Assembly (NCBI RefSeq): GCF_000614145.1
Contig: NZ_BAKK01000008.1
Location: 62,001-126,000, forward strand
Direction: 5' to 3'
DNA length: 64,000 nucleotides
Source: Bacteroides faecichinchillae JCM 17102
GTDB lineage: Bacteria > Bacteroidota > Bacteroidia > Bacteroidales > Bacteroidaceae
Made by a program: the position numbers and the translations under genes. The notes below the pieces were generated by a model. It was not told where the DNA came from. It did no database searches and saw only the letters and a list, made by a program, of their open reading frames with translations. Of this stretch, positions 29,356 through 38,800 are shown piece after piece (positions within the stretch are counted from its first letter, which is position 1; each line of letters begins with the position of its first letter).

Positions 29356-29832
29356 ATGGGGACACATGGGGAACAATTAGCGGGTACTAAACTGTACAAT
29401 ATAACTTCTACAAATATTAATCTGTATAACGGGGAAATGAAAGATACAGACGGTAAAGTACTAATAAATGAAAAGATGAAGGACATATATGAGGATATTC
29501 TTTATGTTCTTGAAGATAAAAAGGTTTATCTTGACGCTCAGTTAAATCTGACAAAGTTAAGTCAGATTCTATTTACGAATACGACTTACCTTTCAAGAGT
29601 TATTAATCTCCTTTTTAAATGTAATCTAAAGACTTTACTTAATAGATATCGCATTAATTATGCCAAAGAACTTTTGAAGAAGGAAGAATGCGATATTCAA
29701 AGCTTACCAACTAAATGTGGATTTGTTTCACGAAGCACGTTCTATAGTGCTTTTACTAAGTTTGAACATATCACTCCATCAAACTTTCGATCGCGTATTT
29801 TAAGTTTGAGATTACGGAATAAAGAAATTTAA
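29356..29832 (+). CDS. AraC-type DNA-binding protein
   Basis: This 158-residue protein has no sensor or membrane domain. Residues about 50-150 form an AraC-type double helix-turn-helix. The first helix region is LTKLSQILFTNTTYLSRVIN, and the second is CGFVSRSTFYSAFTKF with the family end SNFRSRI. It lies 44 bp upstream of the coiled-coil lipoprotein gene on the same strand, so it probably controls the five-gene group to 35578. It may be a shortened derivative of larger sensor-linked AraC regulators. The ATG at 29356 is used; a start at the internal Met of MKDTDGK is possible. Confidence 0.75.
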   Translation: MGTHGEQLAGTKLYNITSTNINLYNGEMKDTDGKVLINEKMKDIYEDILYVLEDKKVYLDAQLNLTKLSQILFTNTTYLSRVINLLFKCNLKTLLNRYRINYAKELLKKEECDIQSLPTKCGFVSRSTFYSAFTKFEHITPSNFRSRILSLRLRNKEI

Positions 29833-29876
29833 GTTAAATATAAATTTTTATTTTTCAATTAAACTACTTATTTATT

Positions 29877-32864
29877 ATGAAGAAATGGACTTTTTTGGTT
29901 GCATCTGCCATGTTAGTGGGTGCGACACCGGTCTTCACCGGATGTATTGACAATGACGAACCGGAGGGTATCAATATCCTTCGAAAAGCAAAGGCTGAAC
30001 TTATTATAGCAAAGAAGGTTGTAGAAGAAGCTGAATCTTTGCGTGTGAAAGCGGAAGCTACAAAACTGGAGGCAGAAGCTAAAGTACAGGAAGCTGAAGC
30101 TGAATTGAGAAAAGCACAAGCTGAGAAGGTAAAAGCGGAAGCTGCTCAGGTTGCTGCTTTAACTGAATCTGAAAAGGCTAAGTATGCAGCTGAAATAGCA
30201 GAAATAGAAGCTCGAATCGCTCAATCAAAAGCTGAAACAGAAGTTGCTATTGCTGCGGCTGAATCAGCTAGACAAGCTGCTGAAGACGCTCATCAACAGG
30301 CTTTGGCTGAAATGGAAAAGGCAAAAAATACACTGTCTGTAGAGGAACGTGCAACAATAGAGATGTATCAGAAACGTTATGATGCTGCTGCAACAGAATA
30401 TAATTCTCGTTATATTGCGTATACTGATGCACAACGTGAATATGTAAAAGCTTTGGCTGCTGCAGAAAAGGGACAGAATAATGTTCAGTATACAAGACAG
30501 CTGGAAAAGAATGTTATAACTCAACAAGAGAATGTCGAACTTAAGAAGATTGCTTTGGAAGAGGCTGAAGCTAAATTAGAAGAGGTGAAGGCATATGTAC
30601 CTGGTGCACTTGCTGTAAAACTGACTGAAGCGCAAGATAAATGGAACGATATTCAAGATGAGTTGAATGCTCTAAACGTGAAGATAGCCGAAGAACGCAT
30701 TAAAAATGATGCAGAATACAAAAAACAGGCTGATTTACAGAAAGCATACAATGATTTGATGACTACAGAGGATGCTAAAATTTATGCAAAACCATTGACT
30801 ATCGAACTTCCGACAATTGGAATTCCGGGTTATCAGGAAGGTAAATATGAGATTATAGAGGAGAAGGTTTATGGGTTCCATGTTGATAAGGATGGAGAGG
30901 CTATAGCTTCTAATAGTCACAATGGATATGTAACTGCAGTAGGACAGGTGAAAAACTTCATTTCAGGTCTTACTAGTAAACAATTGGATAAAGATGACCA
31001 GGCGTGGACACAAGCCAGCATTAATGAAATGACTGCTGAACTGAAGGGTTTGCAGGAAGCTTATGATGCTGATTTGAAGACATGGCAAATGGCTGTTGAT
31101 GGTTATAATAGTGGTAATGGTACTGTATATTCTAAATATGTTGGTTACAATCCACTTATTAACCGTATTAATAACTACAATACGTCAGTTGAGAAACTGG
31201 AGCCTTTGAGAGTAGATTGGATAGCTAAAACTGAAGCTAAAGATGCTGCAGAACAAGCTTGGAATGATAAAACAGGTGCTGGTGAACATACTGCATGGTT
31301 TATATGGAGAGAGACTAAAAACAAAGCTCAGGAAGAGTATGAAAGTGTAGCCAATAATATGTATAATGGTGCAGAGAAAGATGGTACAGCATGGGCTGCA
31401 TATAGAGCTACTGCGCAAACATTATATAATGCTGTACATAAAGCTCAGGAAGATATGAGAGTGGCAGAGAATAAAATTTCACTGCTGGAAGAAAAATTAG
31501 CACAGAATCCTACGGATGAGGCGTTGAAGGCACAATTAGACGCTGCTAAAAAGGAACTTGGTGCTGATGATACTGAAGGATTGAGAAAGGTCTATGCTGA
31601 GGCAAGCAAAAATCGTAATGAAGGTTTAGCTAAGGCTGCCAAGACTCGTGACAATGCGATTGCAATAGCTGAAAGAGAACGTGACCTTGCTCTGGCTCAG
31701 GCTTCGAAAGATTATACGAATCATAATATTGATTGGACTGCAACTAATGGGATAGATCCTGCATTTGTAGCTGAATTAAAGAAAAATTATGAAGAGGCAG
31801 ATGCTGCATGGATAAAGGCAGATGAACTTTATCAACCGGCTAAAGAGGCTGCAATCACACTCCATAATGAAATGTCAGAAGCTTATGTAACTCTTAAAGA
31901 GAATGTATTGGATGATTTAAGTGGTACTAGTTTTGTAGGAAGTTCTTACCCAGTAGTTATTGAAAACGGATTAAATATTGGTTATTACAGTTTGTCTTCA
32001 ATTGTAGATGACCGTGAAGCTCAGACTTTTGATATCAAAGATCTTGTAATTAATAGCAAAAACTTTGTAATTGTAGCTTCACGTGTGCTTTACGGTTTGC
32101 CTTCAATGATTGATAAGTCTAATGATCAACAGTATAATAATATAATAAATGGCTTATTGAACGCAGAACGTATCACTCCTCTTGAAAAAGCAGAACTGGA
32201 TAAGATTATTATAGCAGAACATTATTTGACGGATCGTGAATATGAGGCTCCTACTTGGTATGGATTCTATGGATCTTTCGGTAATAAACTAGCTAAAGAA
32301 AGAGATATTGCCTATGCTAAAGCATTTATTAATGAACAGCCAACGATTGATGCCGTTCTTGCAACTCTGAATGAATATTTGACCGATTTGGAAGCACAAA
32401 AAGATGCACAAGGTGAGGTCGTATTGGAAGCTTATAACAATTGTGATGAACAAAATGAAGTAGTCAAAGAATTGGAAGCTGCATTCGAACCCGAAAGACG
32501 CGAATTGTCTATGAAGAGCAAGTTGCAAGGTAAGCTTGTTGCTTCTATTGAGGGGGCAATGGAAGCAGAAGGAACTTCTGATGAAGCAAAACGTGATGAA
32601 GCTGCTATCAAGTCTTTAATTGAAATTTGGACTACTAATGTGAAAGACGCTAAGGATGCCGAGTTCTCTGCAGGTACTCAGTTGCAAATAGCAGAAAAGA
32701 CACTGGAAGCATGGAACAATGAGTTGATTGATGCAGCAGATGCTAAGAAGGTATTGATGGACAATGCCAAGTATTATCTGGATATAGCTAAAACAACTGT
32801 AGACAATACTGCTGCTGAATTGCAAATGATCCTTGAAAGAATCGGTGTATCTACAAAAGAATAA
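29877..32864 (+). CDS. Large alanine-rich coiled-coil lipoprotein
   Basis: This 995-residue lipoprotein has a signal peptide with lipobox TPVFTGC (Cys22). Residues about 35-165 are rich in Ala, Glu and Lys, with repeating AEA/KAEA patterns of a long coiled coil. Further coiled-coil stretches occur near 205-260, 515-620 and 825-990. The part around 300-480 and 640-800 looks globular, with IELPTIGIPGYQEG. No enzymatic motif is visible. Its rod-like build suggests a structural envelope or surface protein. It is followed 21 bp later by a predicted barrel protein. I do not recognise the family. Confidence 0.75.
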   Translation: MKKWTFLVASAMLVGATPVFTGCIDNDEPEGINILRKAKAELIIAKKVVEEAESLRVKAEATKLEAEAKVQEAEAELRKAQAEKVKAEAAQVAALTESEKAKYAAEIAEIEARIAQSKAETEVAIAAAESARQAAEDAHQQALAEMEKAKNTLSVEERATIEMYQKRYDAAATEYNSRYIAYTDAQREYVKALAAAEKGQNNVQYTRQLEKNVITQQENVELKKIALEEAEAKLEEVKAYVPGALAVKLTEAQDKWNDIQDELNALNVKIAEERIKNDAEYKKQADLQKAYNDLMTTEDAKIYAKPLTIELPTIGIPGYQEGKYEIIEEKVYGFHVDKDGEAIASNSHNGYVTAVGQVKNFISGLTSKQLDKDDQAWTQASINEMTAELKGLQEAYDADLKTWQMAVDGYNSGNGTVYSKYVGYNPLINRINNYNTSVEKLEPLRVDWIAKTEAKDAAEQAWNDKTGAGEHTAWFIWRETKNKAQEEYESVANNMYNGAEKDGTAWAAYRATAQTLYNAVHKAQEDMRVAENKISLLEEKLAQNPTDEALKAQLDAAKKELGADDTEGLRKVYAEASKNRNEGLAKAAKTRDNAIAIAERERDLALAQASKDYTNHNIDWTATNGIDPAFVAELKKNYEEADAAWIKADELYQPAKEAAITLHNEMSEAYVTLKENVLDDLSGTSFVGSSYPVVIENGLNIGYYSLSSIVDDREAQTFDIKDLVINSKNFVIVASRVLYGLPSMIDKSNDQQYNNIINGLLNAERITPLEKAELDKIIIAEHYLTDREYEAPTWYGFYGSFGNKLAKERDIAYAKAFINEQPTIDAVLATLNEYLTDLEAQKDAQGEVVLEAYNNCDEQNEVVKELEAAFEPERRELSMKSKLQGKLVASIEGAMEAEGTSDEAKRDEAAIKSLIEIWTTNVKDAKDAEFSAGTQLQIAEKTLEAWNNELIDAADAKKVLMDNAKYYLDIAKTTVDNTAAELQMILERIGVSTKE

Positions 32865-32885
32865 TAATAAACTAAGAAGACTAAG

Positions 32886-33818
32886 ATGATTAAGAAACTT
32901 TGCACAATCTTATTATCAGCCTTGCTTGCTGCGCCTCTTTGGGCGCAGCCTGCCAAAGGCGATAAGGGTGGTGTAGTGTTTGCTCCCCGTAAAGGTCAAT
33001 GGCAAATCTCTTTGGTGTTAGGTGGAAGTAACTCTTTTTATAATGAGAATACAGGAAGCTATCTTCTACCTGCCTACAATAATGCTGCCGGAAGCATCGG
33101 ATTACCCAATGGTGGTACCGGAGGTATTCTGGATAAAGGTAGCACTTCCGGTGATGTTATTGCAAATGGTAATCAATCAGGTTATCTGAATGATTTCTTA
33201 CAGATTAACGGGTTTAATAATAATAGCTTGGTGAATATAGTTGGCTTGCAAGCCAAATATTTTTTCAATGATTGTTGGGATGTCAATTTCTCTTTGGGGA
33301 TGAATATCAATGTTACTCCAAAGAAGGATTACATAGAAGGTGACAATAGTGTGACCGATATGGTAATTCCCAACCAGAAATATGTCAATGCGCAAACCAC
33401 TAATAATTGGTATGCAAATGTTGGCACCGAGCGTTATTTTAAGACAGGCAATCCACGCATCCATCCTTATATAGGGGCTATGGTTGGCTTCCAGATGGCA
33501 CGTATTGAAACAATGGAGCCTTATACTGGTAAAATTTATATGAGTGAGGACGATGATAGCGAAGACAATGCCGTAGACCAGCAAGTCTATTTGCCTGCAG
33601 GTAAAGTAGGTCAGATGTTTGGCATCAAGGGTGCTCTTGTGGGTGGTATTGAATATAGCTTAGCTAACGGATTTGTTATTGGTTTTGAATGTCAACCATT
33701 AGCATATCGTTATGATATCATTCAAATTGCCCCCAAAGGATTCGACAAATATAATTTGTCACATCACAATATAAAAATTATTGATATGCCGGTATTGAAG
33801 CTCGGTTTCCGGTTTTAA
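32886..33818 (+). CDS. Predicted outer-membrane barrel protein
   Basis: This 310-residue protein has a signal peptide ending PLWAQ. The mature part is a series of amphipathic strands (QWQISLVLGGSNSFY, VVGLQAKYFFNDCWDVNFSLGMNINV-like pattern, RIHPYIGAMVGFQMARI) and ends in a C-terminal aromatic KLGFRF, as in outer-membrane barrels. It has no recognised domain. The acidic loop SEDDDSEDN lies near 220. It is located between the coiled-coil lipoprotein and the DUF4369 lipoprotein on the same strand, so these likely work together. Confidence 0.65.
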   Translation: MIKKLCTILLSALLAAPLWAQPAKGDKGGVVFAPRKGQWQISLVLGGSNSFYNENTGSYLLPAYNNAAGSIGLPNGGTGGILDKGSTSGDVIANGNQSGYLNDFLQINGFNNNSLVNIVGLQAKYFFNDCWDVNFSLGMNINVTPKKDYIEGDNSVTDMVIPNQKYVNAQTTNNWYANVGTERYFKTGNPRIHPYIGAMVGFQMARIETMEPYTGKIYMSEDDDSEDNAVDQQVYLPAGKVGQMFGIKGALVGGIEYSLANGFVIGFECQPLAYRYDIIQIAPKGFDKYNLSHHNIKIIDMPVLKLGFRF

Positions 33819-33921
33819 TAGAACTGTGCGTTAATAATAACGTAATGTATGTAAATACAGGGAAGGCGGTTTTGCTAACATGATTAGCCGGATCGTCTTC
33901 TTTGCTTAAATAAATCCAAAA

Positions 33922-34497
33922 ATGAGAAAATATTTTCTGCTTTTACTTTTACTTGTGTGCAGTTGGGTAATGGAAAGTTGTAGAAAACAACAAATACAGT
34001 CACGTTGTATAGTGGAGATGAAAATAGAATATCCCGAATATACTCAGGGTTATCTAAAAAAATTAGACGGTAAGCAATTGGATTCGCTTATAGTGATCAA
34101 CGGTCATTTAAATTTGGAACGTACAGATACTCTTTTGATGCCTTATGTGGCATTCATTAGCCTCAAGAATCCAACAGATTCTATAGATCGGATTGAAATA
34201 CCATTCGTGGTAGAAGGTGGAAAAGTTAATATCGAGATTGGGGAGTATATCAATATAAGTGGAACTCCGCTCAATCAACGTCTGCAAGATTACCTGAATG
34301 ATTTGCAGGCTTTACGTTCTAGTCTTGATGAAAAGACACTCTCAATAAAGGAAACTAACCATATCTTTTCCGAATTCTACAGACAACAGATTCTGAATAA
34401 TAAAAATAATGTACTTGGACAGTATATTTATAAGAGCTATGGTGTTCATTTGAATGACACAGATCGTGATCTGGTAAAAGCACAGTTGGATAGTTAA
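33922..34497 (+). CDS. DUF4369 lipoprotein
   Basis: This 191-residue lipoprotein has lipobox VMESC (Cys20). The region about 30-115 (YLKKLDGKQLDSLIVINGHLN) fits DUF4369, the beta-sandwich often found before a thioredoxin domain in Bacteroidetes. Here the thioredoxin part is absent and only a helical tail follows. The role is unknown. It lies 103 bp after the barrel gene and 13 bp before the OmpA gene. Confidence 0.65.
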   Translation: MRKYFLLLLLLVCSWVMESCRKQQIQSRCIVEMKIEYPEYTQGYLKKLDGKQLDSLIVINGHLNLERTDTLLMPYVAFISLKNPTDSIDRIEIPFVVEGGKVNIEIGEYINISGTPLNQRLQDYLNDLQALRSSLDEKTLSIKETNHIFSEFYRQQILNNKNNVLGQYIYKSYGVHLNDTDRDLVKAQLDS

Positions 34498-34510
34498 AAA
34501 ACAGTTTACT

Positions 34511-35578
34511 ATGAAATTTAAATCAATTATTACTTTTCTAACACTTGCAGCTGCGTATGTAGGCGTGCAAGCACAAGAAATGAACCCGAATCCATGGTTT
34601 ATTCAAGGGCAGCTTGGTGCTTCTTATTCTAGCGGTGATGCAAACTTTGGAAAGCTGATCGCACCTTCGGGAGCCATTTCTTTCGGTAAGTACTTCTCAC
34701 CTGTATGGGGAGCCCGATTTTCTATTAGTGGTTGGCAAGGACGTGTCGGTTCGGAAATAACTAAAAAAGCTCATGGGTTTTACTATGGTGCTGCTACTGT
34801 AGACGGATTGATGAACCTTAGTCAGTTAATACGGAAATATCCCGAACGTTTATTCGATGTAAATGTGATTGCCGGTATAGGTTTCAATCGTGCTTTTAGC
34901 AGTAGCGTTAGTTCTTTTATGGGACGATTGGGATTACAAGGAAGCTTCCAGATGAATGATGCACTTGATTTTAATATCGAAGTTACCGCCAATGGTGTAT
35001 CTGATCGCTGGAACGGACGTGATGATCATTCTATTGATACTTACTTTAATCTGGGATTAGGTTTTACCTATAAATTCAGAACAGGATATAAATGTGTTAC
35101 TTGTATATCGAAAGAATATCCAGAAATGCTTTATACGGAAGAAGAAGTGAATGAAATGATCAATCAACAGCGTGCGAAAACTGTAGAGAAGATTATTCAA
35201 AAGACAGATACTGTAGTGATAAATTCTGAAACCGCATCCAGTACAAAAGTGGTAAGAGGTATCAGAAGTCACGTGGGATTTGGACTTGCCAAAACAAATA
35301 TTGAAGAGAGTCAAGTGTTAAACATACTTGCTATTGTTGATTACATGAAGCAATTTCCCAATGCAAAAGCTACTATTATGGGATATGCCGATAATGGAAC
35401 TGGAAGCCGGGAAATTAATCTGAGACTTGCCAAGCAACGTGCCGAAGCTGTTGCCAATCAGTTGATCAACAAATACGGCATTAGTAAAGACCGTCTCACC
35501 GTATCAAGTATGAAAGATAGAGAACAACCTTTCCAGACTAACGACTGGAACCGGGTTGTGATTATAATTGCTAATTAG
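34511..35578 (+). CDS. OmpA-family outer-membrane protein
   Basis: This 355-residue protein has a signal peptide (ends VGVQAQ), an N-terminal barrel (about 22-200), a hinge with ISKEYPEMLYTEEEVNEMI, and a C-terminal OmpA domain (about 255-355) with ATIMGYADNGTGSREIN and LAKQRAEAVANQLINKYGI. It should tether the outer membrane to peptidoglycan. It is the last gene of the group that begins with the AraC-type gene. A strong terminator follows at 35634. Confidence 0.85.
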   Translation: MKFKSIITFLTLAAAYVGVQAQEMNPNPWFIQGQLGASYSSGDANFGKLIAPSGAISFGKYFSPVWGARFSISGWQGRVGSEITKKAHGFYYGAATVDGLMNLSQLIRKYPERLFDVNVIAGIGFNRAFSSSVSSFMGRLGLQGSFQMNDALDFNIEVTANGVSDRWNGRDDHSIDTYFNLGLGFTYKFRTGYKCVTCISKEYPEMLYTEEEVNEMINQQRAKTVEKIIQKTDTVVINSETASSTKVVRGIRSHVGFGLAKTNIEESQVLNILAIVDYMKQFPNAKATIMGYADNGTGSREINLRLAKQRAEAVANQLINKYGISKDRLTVSSMKDREQPFQTNDWNRVVIIIAN

Positions 35579-35633
35579 TCCATTTTAGTAAAAAGGCTTT
35601 TATTGTTTTCAATAAAAAGCTCTCTATTAGGAC

Positions 35634-35675
35634 AAGGTGCCAGGAATCCTTTAGGAATCCTGGCACCTTTCTTTT
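35634..35675 (+). terminator. Intrinsic terminator
   Basis: AGGTGCCAGGA (35635-35645) pairs with TCCTGGCACCT (35658-35668). One A-A mismatch and three more pairs lead to a TTTA loop. TTCTTTT follows. It closes the OmpA transcript. Confidence 0.85.
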
Positions 35676-35843
35676 AGAATATGCCATTCTTATAGGAGTT
35701 GGTGAACATAATTCTTAGGATGTTTAAATTTTGTATTAAGAAAAAGTATCTGTATCTTGATTAGATTGTTTATCTTTGTTGTAAATGACGGTGAGATGTA
35801 GACTTGTCTGATTTCACAAACGAAATAATTAAATACTGATATT

Positions 35844-38800
35844 ATGAAACGCAGAAGATTTAAAACCATTCGTGTCTTTGTTAGTTCAACCTTTAAAGAC
35901 TTGAAAGAAGAAAGAGATTATTTATTTTTGCATGCATTCCGAGAGTTGGAGACGTATTGTAAAAGTAAAGGCTGGAAATTTCAGCCAATAGATTTGCGTT
36001 GGGGGATTAGTGCCAATGCTGCATTTAAAAATAAAACCATGCAGACTTGTCTGGAAGAATTGAGACATTGTCAGGATATCTCGCCACGACCTAATTTTAT
36101 TACTTTATTAGGAGATGTTTATGGGTGGAAACCACTTCCTGCAGAGTTGGATGTAGCATTAGTCGAAAAAATGTTTGATGACTTTTCTGATGCTGATATT
36201 CAGTTGTTTAAAGACCATTATGAATATATTGATTATAATAGCATAGATGCAAATAGTATTCCTAAACCTGTTTATGTGTTGGTAGAAAGGCATGGGGCTT
36301 ATCTGGATAATTACGAACTCTATCGGCAGCAAGTAGAAGAGCCATTGCATAAGTTATTGACAGATTGGGCAGCCTTGCATCTTGAAAATCCCGATAATAT
36401 GGTTACAAACTGTAGTTGTAGTAACTGTGAATTGAGTGAAGAGCAGAAAAATAGGCTGAAGATGGAAAGGTCGGCTACTGAGCAAGAAATATATGAGGGG
36501 ATATTCTGCGCTGACTTACCCGAGAATCATGTTTATGCATACTTAAAGAATGGCATGGAGGGAGATGATCCAGATGTGAAAAGACTGAAAAAACTGCTGA
36601 CTGGTAGGTTAAAAGAAAATACAATAGCCTTTACAAAGGTTGAAGAACTCGACAGGTCGATTTATCATAATCTGAAACGAGTGATTGATGATGAAATAGC
36701 AAGTTATGTAGAGGATGACGAAGAGCTGATTAATGAATTCTTTGCAAATGAAAGAATTGCCGCTTTTAGAGGTCGTACTACAGAGTTAGAAGCTATTGAT
36801 GGTTATATTAATTCGACTGATGAAAGGACTCCTTTTCTTGTGACAGGTGAGGCAGGTTGTGGAAAAACTACATTATTAGCTTTTTCGGCTGCTCAACAGA
36901 GGAAGGTCGATCCTGAATGTTTGGTCATACAGAGGTTTATCGGGGTAAACAAACACGCTTCTCGTGACAAGGATATCGTAATGAGCATTTGTAAAGTGAT
37001 TATCCAGCGTTTCGGTATGAGTGAGTGGTCAATACCAACAAAGCCGGATGAGTTGAATGGCTTTTTTATGTTCCTGCTTGGCTCTATATCACCGGAGAAG
37101 AAGGTGGTGATTTATATAGATGCACTCGATCAACTGGATAATGACAGTAGTAAGGATTACTTGTGGCTTCCAATGCTATTGCAGGAGAATGTGAAAATTA
37201 TATTGTCGTGTTTGCCAAATGCGGAATATGAAACATTGGTTGAAAGAGGATGTCGGACTTGCCGGATAGAAAAGATGGATGAGGTGGATGCTGAAAGTAT
37301 ACTTCGATTTTGGTTGCAACGTGAGAAAAGAACAATATCGGATTGGCAGATGAAGAAGGTGATGTCATTGTTTAGGCAGAGTGGAGCCAATATGTTGTAT
37401 CTGCGATTGTGTTTTGAGAAATTGCGAAAAAGCAGAAGCTATGATTCATTGAATGATATGGTCGGAAATTTGCAGAATTTCATCATATATTTTTTTGAAA
37501 AGGTGCTTACTGAGCAGGAAGGACATTCACCTATTTTAGTTAAGAAAATCATTTCTTATCTTTATGTAGCTAAAAATGGATTGAATGATATTGAGATACT
37601 GGAACTCCTGAGCAAAGATGCTGAGTTTATAGCTGATTTCAATCAGGAGAAGTTTCATGCCAATTGCGGAGATAAGGTACCGATAATTCTGTGGTTGGGC
37701 TTGTACAATGACATGAGGCATTATTTATCAGAGAGAATAACTCCGGGGGGAGAAGTCGTTACTTTTTATCACCGATGCATCCGGGAGACTGTTAAAGAAA
37801 TGTATTTGTTTGAGGGGGCGCAACCGTCAGAGGAGAAGATTCATAGTTTAGAGGCTGATTATTTTGGAAGCCAACCTTGGTACTACGATGTGAATGAACG
37901 TGTGGTGAATCAACGAAAAACAGAAGAGTATCCTTATCATTTGGCTTTGTCCGGGGAAAAAGAGCGTTTGGTGAGCGAGATGTGTAGTTTGAGTTTCATG
38001 AGAGCTAAGTCCGTTGCACGTAATGTGCAAGGATTGATTGACGATTTTTATCGGGCACTTTTAACTTTCGAAGTTTTCTCTCAGCAGGATCAGAAAATGC
38101 AAGAGCGATTGAAGCAATATGATTTGTATGCGGAACAATTAATAACTTCTTTTACCTCTCCGGATAAGAATCCTGTATTGAATTCGGTTTCGATGTGTAG
38201 AAAGGAGATTGGGAATGATGTAATAGTGACTGAAGCAGAAGAGGAGACATGTCTGTATGATCGCCTGTTCTATTTTTATCATTTCATACTGTTTATGCAA
38301 TCGGAATTGAATGAGTTACACGATGTCTCTCCCGGTTATATTGAGCTTCTGGAAGATTATTATAGAAATGAGAAGAGTGATGTGGGTTGTCATGATATAG
38401 CTTTTGAACTGGTATCGGCAGTTAATAGTTCATTGGTCCACATGTCGATTTCGCTTAATCAGCGTTCGCTTTATGTAGAAACCATAGGAGGAGATTTTTA
38501 TCAATATGATTTACATAGTGGAAAGCTGGTTCGACGATTGGATGTATTGCTGTGTAAGGAGTGCCATGATTTCAATATGAGTGCCGACGAAAAGTTCTTT
38601 TTTTGTACTGATTTGAAGGCGAATGAATTTATCTTGTTTTCTATTGATGAAAAGAGAATTGTAAAATCATTGCATGTCGATTTCCCTATCGGACATTTTT
38701 ATAATCGGTTTTTATCTATGGTTGCATCGGGACAACCGCCACATTCATTGTTAGATCAGATATCGCTTTCCTCTGATTTGCATCATGTCAGTTTTCGTTT

